Positions 11,637 through 22,249 of a DNA stretch of 64,000 bases are shown in pieces. This stretch comes from Stentor coeruleus. Its lineage: Eukaryota > Ciliophora > Heterotrichea > Heterotrichida > Stentoridae. A program made the position numbers and the translations under genes. A model generated the notes under the pieces. That model worked only from the letters and a program-made list of their open reading frames with translations, ran no database searches and was not told where the DNA came from. Position 1 is the first letter of the stretch; each line of letters starts with the position of its first letter. The DNA lies in NCBI GenBank assembly GCA_001970955.1, contig MPUH01000338.1:1-64000 (forward strand). The letters run 5' to 3'.

Positions 11637-13110
11637 ATTTCATTTTGATCTGTAATAATCGGCTAAATCTTATTCTTAGTTTAATAAGGAAAAGAGAAAA
11701 TATGCCATAAGCCATTATCTTTATTACCAAAGCCTTAAGCTAATTCAAAAATTCTAAAATAAAACCAACTAAATAGAAACGATTCTATACGATTAACCAT
11801 AAAATTCTTGCTTTTCGTTTTCTAGAAGCAGATTCTTTGTTTAAATGATACAGTAAAAAAGTTCATAAACAGTTTATTGATTTCACTGCTAAACAAGAAA
11901 ATTATCATTGACTTCTTGAAGATGAAACCGATAAAACTTGGATATAGCATCAAATTTCTAAGATTCATACAGAATTAAGCATATAAGTTTTTCAAGTCAT
12001 TGTACAATTTCAAGGCTATTTATGTTAGAATTTTCAACACTAGATAAGGGCAACATAGTACTAATTTTTTTGGCTACTTATTTTATGCTTCACATGAATT
12101 GCTCATTAGTTTCGAATAGATTTTTAAAAATTATTATGTTATATATTCTTACCATTTTTTCAAGATTATTTTTATGTTTTTAAGTATATAATTCATTATC
12201 GAACTGAAGTTCGGTATGCAAAAAAGTCAGATTTTAAAACGGCTAAATAATATTATGATGAAAATTTTCTTAAACACAATAGAAAAGAAGATTAGCATAA
12301 AAAATTATTAGGCACTTAATAATAATGTGCCATTTTAGGGATTATATACTTTGCATATGATTATTATCATATTGCACGTGCTCTGTCCGCTAAAAGTTTA
12401 AAAAAAAAAAGGAAAAAAAATTACAAGAAATAATAAATGTTGTATGTAGTTGATATGATTAAATCATTTTAGTATTATTCATGCATAATTCTGTTTTGGA
12501 ACTACTTACGAAATTTTTAAACCTGTTGTTTGAATTTATACAAAAAATGAGAACTATATATATTTTATACAAATAGTATAAAAAGTATACATTTTTACTT
12601 AGTTTTTTTTATGTATTTAAGTAAATTTTCTTACATAATTATATTTTTGAATCTTAAATGTTTTTGAAATCATATGTTCGGCATAACATTAAAATTATCA
12701 AGTTTATAATTTTGGCATTATCAAGGATAAAAATTGACAGTCGATATTTTGAAGATTTCTTATTCTTATGAGGAAATTATTATTTTTTACTTGATTTAAA
12801 TCAATCAAACAAACTAAACAAATATTTTTTTTACTTTATTTATAAGGTAAAATTATATATTATCTTGTAATTAAACTAACTCTTAAAAATTTCATTTTTA
12901 AAGCTGAAAAAATACACTTTCTTTTTTTTTGTATCCATTAGCATGCTTGAATCAGAAGACATTATATAGATTTTACAAAGAAAAATTATCATATGAATAA
13001 GTTTTTATTTTATTAAATAAGATACTATAAAACAAAATACAAAATAAATCTCACAAAATCCTTATCTTATAACTATTTATTCACATAATCATTCCCAATC
13101 CTATTATAAA
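11637..13110. other. Long divergent spacer
   Basis: About 1.5 kb of very AT-rich DNA between divergent genes. One possible RNA-like hairpin lies at about 12199-12216 (ATCGAAC, TGAA loop, GTTCGGT). No tRNA, snRNA or ORF with recognisable content seen. Confidence 0.45.
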
Positions 13111-14115
13111 ATGGAAAATATTGAAAGAGTCCTCCTCGAAAAAATAGCCGCATCTGACCTACAGGAACTAACATCCCCTTACATTCCAAAGACATTCGCC
13201 CTATGGCGTGATGAGTTGTATTCTTCTTTTTCAGGTAATCTAATCGATTTTATTAAGCTTGTAGACTATGTATACTTACCAAAATTCCTAAAATGTGTAT
13301 GTAATGCTTATACAATAGCCATCCTAGCAGATCCTAATCTAAAAGACTTACCAAAAGATGACAAAGGTGTAGGGGAAATTGTAAGAACTTTAACTCAATG
13401 GAGCGTAGAAGTAGAATTAGCAGTTGACATGATTGAAAGATCAAAACTCTATCATCTTTACGAAATCCCTCATGGATACGATAACTTATTCACTGAACTT
13501 AAAACAGAATGGCGAACACCAGAATCCTCATCAAGTAAATTTTACAAGATTTTTCTAAAATATTTGTCTTTCGGAGCACAACAGGCTAAAGATCTTATAA
13601 CTGATTCTGTTAAAGGTTATGTTATGGATAATATTGTACAAAATAAAGGAAGTATTTTAGCAAGTGTTGTTTATTCTTATTTTTGTAGTACAATGCCTTG
13701 GCCTGTTATTGCTCTTCTTGGAACTCAATGTGCTTGGATTTTCTCTACTGTTATGCTAACTAAAATTGGAGAAAAACTTGTAAATAAACTTGATAAGACT
13801 CAAACTGATTATAAAACTAATGAACTTAGTAGAGAATTAGATTGTATGATTTGTGAGCTTATGAAAAGAAATGAAGAAAGTCGTGAGCTTATTGAAAAAG
13901 CTGTTAATAAAAATGAACAAGACCTTAGGAATCTTAGTGAACATTTTAATATGGTACTAAGTCATAAAAAAACTGATTATATACTTCAGAAAAGCTATGA
14001 TGAAGATAATTTTATTGCAGAACATGCACAAGTAAGAGAAGAAAATGGGTGGATCATTGTCGACCAGCCACGAATTGAAATGGAGCAAGTTGATGACTGG
14101 ATGATAATTGAATAA
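13111..14115 (+). CDS. Membrane-hairpin protein with LIR-like C-terminal motifs
   Basis: 334 aa, family not recognised. The N-terminal ~180 residues look helical and soluble. A long hydrophobic stretch at about residues 187-222 (SILASVVYSYFC...WPVIALLG...AWIFSTVML), with a proline in the middle, could form a membrane hairpin. A charged, probably coiled-coil segment follows (about 232-285). The last 25 residues hold two acidic-flanked aromatic motifs: NGWIIVD (W314-V317) and DDWMIIE (W330-I333). These match the W-x-x-I/V core of LIR/AIM motifs that bind Atg8/LC3. Hairpin plus LIR resembles the layout of reticulon-type ER-phagy receptors, but that is inference only. Start chosen at the first ATG after an AT-rich leader. 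Confidence 0.75.
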   Translation: MENIERVLLEKIAASDLQELTSPYIPKTFALWRDELYSSFSGNLIDFIKLVDYVYLPKFLKCVCNAYTIAILADPNLKDLPKDDKGVGEIVRTLTQWSVEVELAVDMIERSKLYHLYEIPHGYDNLFTELKTEWRTPESSSSKFYKIFLKYLSFGAQQAKDLITDSVKGYVMDNIVQNKGSILASVVYSYFCSTMPWPVIALLGTQCAWIFSTVMLTKIGEKLVNKLDKTQTDYKTNELSRELDCMICELMKRNEESRELIEKAVNKNEQDLRNLSEHFNMVLSHKKTDYILQKSYDEDNFIAEHAQVREENGWIIVDQPRIEMEQVDDWMIIE

Positions 14116-14226
14116 CTAAGCATGAGTGCTAATATCATAACTTTATATTTTGTATTAAAAAAAAACTTATATGTAAGATTATGGTTATACATTCTTATGA
14201 ATTATGTTTATATCATATAAAAAATT

Positions 14227-16053
14227 TTACTTCCGGGTAAAATTATAACTAGGATTCCTACGTCCATTGCGTATTTTTGAAGCAAGGTCATTAAGTGCTG
14301 ATCCTGCTCTACGGCTTTTTATTCTTGTTGTCAAAATTGTACATTTATTAGCTGTGTCCATTGTAGTAACTCGAGACTTTTGATTACCATCAGTGAAATG
14401 GTTTCCCATAATAACAGGAGTCAAATTCAAACTCATATCTTCTTCCATTTTATTATACGAAATCGGAGACATAATCTCTTTTCTCATGTTTTTAAGCGTA
14501 GAAATTTCTTTTTGTGCATAATTCAAATGGTCTTTCAAATCTTTAATTTTATTGCTTTCCTAAATAAAATTTACTTTATCCATAGCATTATATGTGAAAA
14601 TCGATTCAATAACAGCATTAAAACATTCTTTCGGGTTTGAATATTTCTCACGGGCTACATACTTTTTATAGCTTTTTCTTGGTCGATGAGTTTCTTCTAT
14701 TTAAAAATTACTTCCAAGTGTTTTTCCTCTGTTTTCAATCTGATTTCTTATAAGACTCTGGAAAATCTGATATGATTTCAGTTTAGGATAGTTACAAATA
14801 ATAGTAATCAATCCTTTAATTGTTGTATATTCCCAACGAATAGAAGTACTTAAAGCTTTGAGTTCATATTCAGATAATGAATAACTAGTCAACTGAACCC
14901 AATTTGCTAAAATTTCTAAAGCTGTATCTTCGCAGTTTACATTAAGTTGTTTTAAATCCAAAATTGCATTTAAGTGTGAGTATGGGAATTTTTCACTTTC
15001 AGAAGTTAATAAAATTTCAGGTTTAGATACTAATTTTTGCAATAAGTTTGAAGCGATGTCATTAGTTTGTGCATAGACTTTAATAGAAAAGTTTGTCAAG
15101 TTTTCTAAATCAAGTGATGTGATTTCTCTTATAATGCACTGGTTTTGTGTATGTTCTGGTATTGGGAAAATCTGTGGGGTTAAAGTTTCAAGGATTTCAT
15201 CTTGGACTTGTACTATACAAGTTAATACAGATATATTATATTTGGTTTCTTTAGTTATCCCTGACTGTTTTATAGAAATCTCAAGTCTATTCTCATGCTC
15301 AAAACACCATAAACAAAGCACCCATTCTGTTGAAGCGATTTTAAACACTTCAGTTTCCTTATAAAAATTATTAAATTCAAAATCCTCAATATTCCACTCA
15401 ACAACCAACTTTTTACTTACATCTTGACTAAAGACTTCTAAATTTTCTTTTTCAAGGACTATAAGTAAATCTATATAGCTTTCAACTTTTTTACTTTCTT
15501 TAATTTTGTCAATAATAAAATCGCTATCTATTGTATTCAAACCCATTAGGAAAATTGTATTTAATGCGTTAGTATCCAGTTTATCTAAAACTTTTGAGAA
15601 TTTTTCATATAAGTATCTAAGATTATTAGCAGAAAATTCACATGACGCATAATATAATTCATGCCAGCATTTTAAAGTTTCTTCATTACTATAAATTTTT
15701 GTACATGCATCTTGGACGAAAAGCAGTACAATTTCTTTTTTCAAATATGGGATAATATGTTGGGAAATAAGGTTTTGTTGAAGAGTTGGGTCTTTGAAAA
15801 AATCTGCTAGCCATAAGAGTTTTTGGGCTATAATAAGGTCAATTTTAGGGAGATTTTGGTTTTCTAGATAGTGAAGATATGCTTGAAAAGGTTTTATTGA
15901 AATCCAATCAGGTAATATGAGTCTTAATTCAGAATAATCTTTTGAAGTTTCTAAAAGCTCTGCATAATATGTGCTGGTCTTAGCTAGTTTATCTCCACGT
16001 ATTTTAAAATCTTGATTCTCGACAACAAAGCTTACTTCACTTGCAGTTGACAT
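14227..16053 (-). CDS. BTB/POZ-domain protein, three exons
   Basis: Three open stretches become one 598-aa protein when two 15-nt introns (14697-14711 and 14560-14574) are removed. The N terminus (about 10-105) resembles a BTB/POZ fold: VSFVVENQDFKIRGDKLAKTS, YYAELLETSKDYSELRLILPD, then the helical FQAYLHYLE segment. The helical region behind it resembles a BACK domain. The middle (about 215-335) looks beta-rich. The exon 2-3 tail is charged and predicted coiled coil (KESNKIKDLKDHLNYAQKEISTLKN), then basic and disordered. BTB-BACK proteins often act as substrate adaptors for cullin-3 ligases; no kelch repeats are visible here. Without intron removal the gene would wrongly end at residue 450. 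Confidence 0.72.
14560..14574 (-). other. 15-nt intron 2 of the BTB gene
   Basis: Minus-strand sequence gtaaattttatttag: GTAA start, A at position 10, TAG end. The intron's final TAG lies in frame and its removal joins GAT AAA to GAA AGC, linking to the coiled-coil tail exon. Confidence 0.78.
14697..14711 (-). other. 15-nt intron 1 of the BTB gene
   Basis: On the minus strand the sequence is gtaatttttaaatag: GTAA start, A at position 10, TAG end. It contains the in-frame TAA that would otherwise end the first open stretch. Its removal fuses GGA A|AA GAA ACT and the downstream frame stays open. Confidence 0.75.
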
Positions 16054-16500
16054 TTAAATATAAGTAAACCATTATTTCTTAAAATATCTGAGATTTCAAT
16101 ATTGGATTTTTGAGGTTTTTTGGTATGATTGTTTTAGGTTCAGATAAGGTTTTTCAATTTGTTTGGGTTTTTGATGAGAATTTATTAATAAAGTATTAAA
16201 GATTTTATGTGGGTTTTATTGGAGGATTTAGGTAGGCTTGGATAATGGGAATACTTGGAAAATGGAAATTTTAATTGAAAGTTTTTATTTTTAGTTAAGT
16301 TTTTGTATTTTAGTGTAGAAATTATGATAAAATAGAGGATTTTTAGTTGATGTTAAGTTAGGATAAATTACTTTGTTTTTCAATAAAGAAGCCATTTTAT
16401 CTTCGAAGTTTTTAGATTTTTAAATAGATGTCGAAACTGAAAATTGTCTTTAATCACTAAATACCATCCCTTAAATACTTAATTGTTATAGAATAAATTT
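16054..16500. other. Spacer
   Basis: AT-rich spacer between two minus-strand genes, holding the 3' flank of the sorting nexin's left neighbour and the presumed BTB promoter. Nothing else seen. Confidence 0.5.
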
Positions 16501-17871
16501 CTAGTTTGGTTTCGCCACTTCTACACTATCAAGAAAACTCTTCCACACATTCTGTAAATCATTAGCAAGTTGTGCATGCTTAACCGAAAACTCATAAAAG
16601 TTTCTATAGCTCTGCCTCGTAACATACTCATTCATCCGATTTGTCTCTTTAATATTCTGTGAATTGTAATAAGCAAAAAATATTCTAAGTTTATCAATTG
16701 ACTCACTTTGTTTTATCAATGCTTTTCTGTATACAATATTATAACCTTCATTATGTTCAATAAACTTTTTTAATGATGTTCGTTGCATTGATAAGTATTT
16801 GAAAAATATGCCCAAGTGATCATTTACCATTTCTATTTTTTTCATCTGAATTTCACTCACTTGTATTAGTTTTGCTGTCAAAGATTTATAAATCTGCCCA
16901 TATCTCTCAGTGAAAACAAACGCATTTTGTATTTCTTCAAGTTTTTGGGCAATTTCACCTAGTTTTAATATATCATCATTACCTTCTTTTATATCTTCTA
17001 CCATTTCATAAGCTTTAGCTTTGAGTTTCTTTATAATTTTAGCAGATTTTTCATAATATTCTCCTAGGTTATAAACTTGTTCAGAATAATCTTGAAGATT
17101 CCCAACTATTTTCCCTTCAAGACTGGGGAAGTTCGAAATTTCATCGATTTTTTCACATTTTGCGCTTTTGATATAGTCTTTAAAATCCTGGGTATTTGAT
17201 TGTTTTAAAAATATTCTTAGATGTTCATTACGAAGAATTAAAGGATGAGATATCAACCCTTGCATGAATTTGTATAAGCATTTTTGTCGTTTGTAAAGAG
17301 TTTTTTCATCAAGATTCCCACGAGTTTTCATGTTTGGCAATGGGGGGATGAAGATGCCAGGAAAATTATTCACTGTTACTTCCCTTAGCCAGACAAAGTC
17401 AGAGAACTCTCTAGTAACTTCCCATTCAAAAGGCATTGTTTTTACTGTATATGTGACAAAGTTGCTTGAAAAAAAACCTTCTTCTATAAGTTTTGGTTCT
17501 GAAATTAGTATTTCTAATCCTCCAGCTGTTGATAGCTCAGATGGGCCTAACTTAGCACAATCTATTATATTTGATTCAAAATCATTATTTTTGTTTATAA
17601 CTTGACCACTTTCTTCATTAAAAGTTTGTTCTTCATTATCAGATTTTTCTAATTTTTTGTTTATAATCCTACCTTCTCTTATACTTTTCTTGAACTCTTC
17701 AACACATATTTTCAGTTCTTCTAATGTCCATAAATCAAGGTTAGGCTCTTTTTGGCTTTCACAAAAAACTGTAAACAAGCTTGGGTCGTAGTTTTTTTCG
17801 ATGATTTCTTCATTCAAATACCTCTGTTTGATTTCAAAATCGTTATTCGAAAACTCATCTACTTCTTCCAT
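16501..17871 (-). CDS. PX-domain sorting nexin (SNX-BAR type)
   Basis: 456-aa endosomal trafficking protein. A PX domain spans about residues 118-230: TREFSDFVWLRE matches the R-x-[FY]-S-D-F-x-W-L phosphoinositide-binding core, followed by the PPLP proline loop and the HPLILRNEHLRIFL end helix that is typical of the family. The remaining ~220 residues are helical and charged, as expected of a BAR domain that senses or bends membranes (for example the KLKAKAYEMVEDIKEG and AQKLEEIQNAFVFTE helices). The acidic N-terminal ~110 residues look disordered. It would bind PI3P on endosomes and work with retromer-like sorting. The 29-base gap to the importin-alpha gene suggests very short flanks. Confidence 0.87.
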   Translation of the reverse strand: MEEVDEFSNNDFEIKQRYLNEEIIEKNYDPSLFTVFCESQKEPNLDLWTLEELKICVEEFKKSIREGRIINKKLEKSDNEEQTFNEESGQVINKNNDFESNIIDCAKLGPSELSTAGGLEILISEPKLIEEGFFSSNFVTYTVKTMPFEWEVTREFSDFVWLREVTVNNFPGIFIPPLPNMKTRGNLDEKTLYKRQKCLYKFMQGLISHPLILRNEHLRIFLKQSNTQDFKDYIKSAKCEKIDEISNFPSLEGKIVGNLQDYSEQVYNLGEYYEKSAKIIKKLKAKAYEMVEDIKEGNDDILKLGEIAQKLEEIQNAFVFTERYGQIYKSLTAKLIQVSEIQMKKIEMVNDHLGIFFKYLSMQRTSLKKFIEHNEGYNIVYRKALIKQSESIDKLRIFFAYYNSQNIKETNRMNEYVTRQSYRNFYEFSVKHAQLANDLQNVWKSFLDSVEVAKPN

Positions 17872-17900
17872 AATCTATATAGTAAAAAAAAACTATTATG

Positions 17901-19310
17901 TTATATGACAAAATCATCATTAAATTCATAGTCGCTTAGAACTTCTTCATCGTTAAAATAATAATCAAGGATACTACTGATTTTATAACATGTAGCTTGA
18001 TCTGCAACTAAATAACATAACTCTAATGATTTTTGTAATCCTGTCGATATAAACAAAGAAACTAAATTAATATTTACTTCATTAGCACATTTTAGAAGGT
18101 TTTCTATGAAATAAACAAGGTTTGATATTGTTTTTTTATCTTTGATTTGTAAGGATGTCACAATATGGTTTAAAACATTATATTCAAGAAATTTGAGAAC
18201 AAGATTTGAAAGGCTTAGATTTTTGTTTTGGAGGGAAAGGTTTTTCATTCCGTAACTTGCTTCAAGACGTACACCAAAGTTTATATCCCCAATGCTTGCT
18301 ATGAATTTTGGTATTAGATAATGATTTAGAACTGCTTTTACTTGAGACTCACTACCTGCTAGAATGTTTTGCAAAATCCAACAACTTTCTTTACGAATTG
18401 ATGGATTTAAAGATTCGATATTGTGGTCTATTATATCTAAAATCCCAACATCTAATAATAAATTTGTCCCTGTTTCGCTTTGATATATAATATTTCCTAT
18501 AACAATACACGCTGAGATTTTTAGTCTATCATCATTACTGCCTAAGAAAAACAATATCCTTTTAAGAATTTCTACGTCCATAATACCTTTTATATAACCA
18601 TTATGTGAAAGAGAATCCAATACATAAAGGCAATTCATATTCACTTTAGTAAAATCCAACATCAAAAGCTCTTTTACTATCTCATATAACTCAACAACCT
18701 GAAAGTCTTTCAACTCCACATCTTTTTCTATTAAAATTCTCAAACACCGTGAAGCATGTTTAATCAAATCGATTTTAACTTCTGTTTTAAGCAGTAACTC
18801 TCTAAGAATATCTAAAAATTTAGTTTCCAATATACAAACTCTATACTTATAACCAGTTGCAGCAATATTTCCTAATGCCCATAATAGATTTTCAGTCACT
18901 TCTTGTGAATAAAAAGTAAATAAATCAACTGCATAAGTAATAAAGTCGCATGATATAAATAAATCGATTATCTCTTCATTTTTGCTTGTAATACTACAAA
19001 ATAACAGTGAAATTGCTTTAATTACTTCTTCTGATGAATCAAGCATAGTTGTGATAAGTTTAGGGATAATAAAACAATAATCATGATATGTAAGATCTTC
19101 TATATTGAAATTAGAGATGTATTGTAGTATTTCTGCATCATTATCATTTTTCCCGCTATTTTCTGGGACTTGAGTCCTTTGCATACGCTTTTTTTTAATA
19201 CTCTCGTATCTTTTGTGTTTTCTTAGCTCGACTGCAAACTTTCCTTTTCTTTCTTCCCAATTATGTGAAAATATTTGATCATATTTCTGTTTAAGTTTGC
19301 TATCAAACAT
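17901..19310 (-). CDS. Importin-alpha-like armadillo protein
   Basis: Nuclear import adaptor that binds basic nuclear localisation signals and importin-beta. I use the ATG at 19310 (MFDSKLKQKYDQIF), not the ATG 102 bases upstream, because the upstream part is AT-rich and gives an unlikely hydrophobic leader. This gives 469 aa. An IBB-like basic segment lies near residues 15-42 (RKGKFAVELRKHKRYE, then IKKKRMQR). It is followed by ARM-type helical repeats with hallmark ENLLWALGNIAATG and RKESCWILQNILAGS, matching the W-x-x-x-N ladder. The C-terminal part is more divergent than in standard importin-alpha and the acidic tail is short (LSDYEFNDDFVI). Identity of the family is good; whether it is a canonical import receptor is less sure. 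Confidence 0.8.
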   Translation of the reverse strand: MFDSKLKQKYDQIFSHNWEERKGKFAVELRKHKRYESIKKKRMQRTQVPENSGKNDNDAEILQYISNFNIEDLTYHDYCFIIPKLITTMLDSSEEVIKAISLLFCSITSKNEEIIDLFISCDFITYAVDLFTFYSQEVTENLLWALGNIAATGYKYRVCILETKFLDILRELLLKTEVKIDLIKHASRCLRILIEKDVELKDFQVVELYEIVKELLMLDFTKVNMNCLYVLDSLSHNGYIKGIMDVEILKRILFFLGSNDDRLKISACIVIGNIIYQSETGTNLLLDVGILDIIDHNIESLNPSIRKESCWILQNILAGSESQVKAVLNHYLIPKFIASIGDINFGVRLEASYGMKNLSLQNKNLSLSNLVLKFLEYNVLNHIVTSLQIKDKKTISNLVYFIENLLKCANEVNINLVSLFISTGLQKSLELCYLVADQATCYKISSILDYYFNDEEVLSDYEFNDDFVI

Positions 19311-20170
19311 ATAAGTATTTATAAAATGATATTTGATAATATAAAATATGCTGTTTGTCAAAATGTTATAAATTTTACTATGATATATACAGATTTGTTT
19401 TGATAATGGCATAAAAAAAAAACATCAAAAATAGTATTTTTTCAAGAATACTGAAAGTTTATGATATCTTGATGAAATATTTTTGTTATATAGATTAGAG
19501 TATATAAATATATTCCTTCATAAATTACAAAATTTTATTAGAAAATATATAGTCCGGGTAACAATAAAATATTAATGGCAAATTTTTGTGATAAAAAATA
19601 TTTCTTATTGAAATATACACAACATCGAATTATATAGATTAAAACTCTTACTGTTAATGGTTTTCTGATGTTTTTTTCTCACAAGGTTATTTTTGTGTGT
19701 TTTAATTTATATAATACTTATTTTCTAAAATAAATGCCCTTTATAGCATATCAGTATTACTCTTATCACATTAAAAAGAGTTTATATTCAAAAAACTAAA
19801 GTCTTAATTCTTATTCCAACCTAAACCACATGAAAATCTCTATTTTCAAATTCTCATCCTTCAATCCTATCAAAATAATCCTTAACTCCCTATACATTTT
19901 TTCAGCATTTTCAGTTACACTCCTATTTTATCTTTTCTATACCCACCTTCTTCTTTATAAAAACCACAACTAAAACACTATAAAAAATCCCCTCAAATCA
20001 TCAAATAAATCCTAAATTATTTTTTTCATTAAATACTTTACTAATAAAATCAAAACCAAATCATGCAAATCCTGAATTCAACAATCATTTTAATCTTGAA
20101 TATACTATCATTATTCTTATACTTAAAAGTCTCCAACATATTTTACTTGAACCTGTTGAATAATATAAAA
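19311..20170. other. Divergent spacer
   Basis: AT-rich region between the importin-alpha start and the secreted-protein start. It includes in-frame upstream ATGs of both genes that I judge not to be the true starts. A run of plus-strand C and A-rich sequence (about 19795-20060) precedes the right-hand gene, a bias seen before many plus-strand genes in this window. No RNA gene recognised. Confidence 0.4.
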
Positions 20171-21130
20171 ATGTTGAAAATGGTTCTGATATCGTTTTAC
20201 ATTATTGGCCTTATATATGGTTCAGAAGTTAAAGTTGTAGATCCTAACATGGCAGGCAATTATGATCATATTGAGCTATTTCTGTCTTCCTTTATGAACA
20301 ATTATACACATACTCAATATAATATGAGCACATGTCTCACACCTAAGACTCAAGCTAACTTAGACCAGATTTTGGCATCTTCCTTAGGCTACTTGATTTT
20401 ACTAGACTTTGATCAAGTCCTTCAAAGCTATGAACAATTTCTTATCTCTTTAGCTGATGCTTGTGAAATTTGTGGTCTTAATCAAGTCGAAATGTCTTTA
20501 AAACAGGGCATGTCAGAAAAAAGTAAAGTGTGGTTTGAAATAAATCTAGCCTACAACTCAGAAAAAATCTTAAACCTTGTTGAATCTTTAAAAGGAGAAT
20601 TGGAATTAAAACATTATATAGAAGCTGGAGGGACTCTTGGGACTATAACTTCGATTCTTATTCCTTTTAATCCACCTCATAAATTGTCTTTGAATTTCGA
20701 TCAATCAATTTACCTAAGCTGGTGGAAAGGTTTTATTTACACTTTATCTATAAACCCAAAAAAACCTGGGCCTTGTTATGCATTTCTAAGTAAATTCGCA
20801 AACCAAACAATTAATCCTGCTATGGATATTTCTTTATTAATTCAAGGGAAACTTTTAGGATTCAATAATTTGTTTGGAGATTTGGCTAAATCATTGACTT
20901 TTGTTAAGACTAACTATACAGATGTGTGTATGCTTGATCAATTAGAAGCTAATTTTATTGAATTGTTTTCTAAGGCTGGAGTTGAAGAATTATTCGCAAG
21001 GTATGTATCAAGAGCTTTATCGATCAATACCTCTATTTTAAATATTAAAAACTGTCAAATGAGCTTTTATGCTTGTGGACAGGGTGTTGGGACTCTTATT
21101 AAGTATCTTCTTAACTGGTCAATAAACTAA
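20171..21130 (+). CDS. Secreted protein of unknown function
   Basis: 319 aa from the ATG at 20171. This start gives MLKMVLISFYIIGLIYGSEV, a clean signal peptide with likely cleavage after IYG. An ATG at 20063 in the same frame would add 36 mostly hydrophobic residues and is less likely. The mature part has several cysteines (CLTP, CEICG, GPCYAF, DVCML, NCQMSFYACGQG) suited to disulphides and several N-glycosylation sequons (NYT, NMS, NQT). No transmembrane segment is seen after the signal, though the end LIKYLLNWSIN is mildly hydrophobic. I do not recognise the family. Confidence 0.7.
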   Translation: MLKMVLISFYIIGLIYGSEVKVVDPNMAGNYDHIELFLSSFMNNYTHTQYNMSTCLTPKTQANLDQILASSLGYLILLDFDQVLQSYEQFLISLADACEICGLNQVEMSLKQGMSEKSKVWFEINLAYNSEKILNLVESLKGELELKHYIEAGGTLGTITSILIPFNPPHKLSLNFDQSIYLSWWKGFIYTLSINPKKPGPCYAFLSKFANQTINPAMDISLLIQGKLLGFNNLFGDLAKSLTFVKTNYTDVCMLDQLEANFIELFSKAGVEELFARYVSRALSINTSILNIKNCQMSFYACGQGVGTLIKYLLNWSIN

Positions 21131-21647
21131 ATAGACATTAAACTAGATTTAAAAAAATGAAAATAATAAAATCATCAAATAGATTGTGGATTAACTTTTA
21201 TTAATAAATATTATTCTTAGCATATACTATCAATGCATTAATAAATTAATACACAAATTCCTCTCAACCCATATACTCTAGTTAATATTTATTATAATCA
21301 ATATTCTAATTTGTAATAAAAATCTCATATACTAAAAGGTAATAATCCATCAAAATTACTATAAATCTCATAATTCTAGAATCCAAACTTTTTCTCTAGC
21401 ATTATCACTTCCATCTTCAGTTCTATAAATCAATTGTGTTTTTTATAGTACTAATTTTCATAATAAACTATTTATTTTTAATCCTCAAATTATGATTTTT
21501 TAATCAAAAACTTAGCATTTCTAATCTTTTCATCTAAGCCTATATTTCTAAAATCAAAAATCCTTTACCTGCATACTTATATCCTAAAACTAAAAAAAAA
21601 ACTAATACTTATAATACAACTAATACTTAAACATAAGAATATAAGCC
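21131..21647. other. Spacer
   Basis: AT-rich spacer between two plus-strand genes. The right half shows pyrimidine and A-rich sequence on the plus strand. Nothing else seen. Confidence 0.5.
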
Positions 21648-22046
21648 ATGGATAATTCTAATCCTTCTAAGCTGAAGAATGAGACTTATCAACAAGCTTA
21701 TCTGAATCTCAAACGAGAATTTGAGCAGGCAACAAAGAAATCCAATGATACAATCCTATCTTTAGCCATGGAAAAAACTAAACTAGCCCAGACTAACAAA
21801 AAGTACCTAGAAATCGTTGAAAAACTTGCTGAAGAACTAGAAAAACTATCATCAACAGTAAAAGCATTAGAAAATGCTGGGGAAGAAAATATTATGCTAA
21901 GAGAAAAAGTTTATATACTTGAATCAGAACTATGCTCTATGACTCTTGAGCATAAAAATACCCTTATACAAAACCAACAACTCAAACAGAATTTGAAAAG
22001 TTTACAATCAAGGGTAATTTATTATATTAATGAAGAAAATAACTAA
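21648..22046 (+). CDS. Small coiled-coil protein
   Basis: 132 aa, family not recognised. Nearly the whole length (about residues 15-120) is predicted coiled coil with heptad-like Leu spacing (LAMEKTKLAQTNKKYLEIVE, KLAEELEKLSSTVKALEN, REKVYILESELCSMTLEH). It begins at an ATG just after an AT-rich leader. Such small coiled-coil proteins are often cortical or ciliary in ciliates, but there is no direct evidence here. Confidence 0.65.
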   Translation: MDNSNPSKLKNETYQQAYLNLKREFEQATKKSNDTILSLAMEKTKLAQTNKKYLEIVEKLAEELEKLSSTVKALENAGEENIMLREKVYILESELCSMTLEHKNTLIQNQQLKQNLKSLQSRVIYYINEENN

Positions 22047-22249
22047 GAAATACTAGAATCATATAAGAATTATATTTATCTTTATAAAATTAGATGATAA
22101 AAAATATATGATTTACGATAAGATTATGGGTTTTATAAAGGTATGAATGTAGTTTTAAAAACTGATAATGAAAGTTATAAGAATTTTATAATATAAAATA
22201 TACTAAAATGAATAAGTTGTTGTTGTATATTAATTCCTAATAAAATTAC

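Noticed and set aside
12255-12340. U6-like run agaagattagcat
   Set aside because: Only a short match; the highly conserved U6 central sequence (ACAGAGA and following) is missing.
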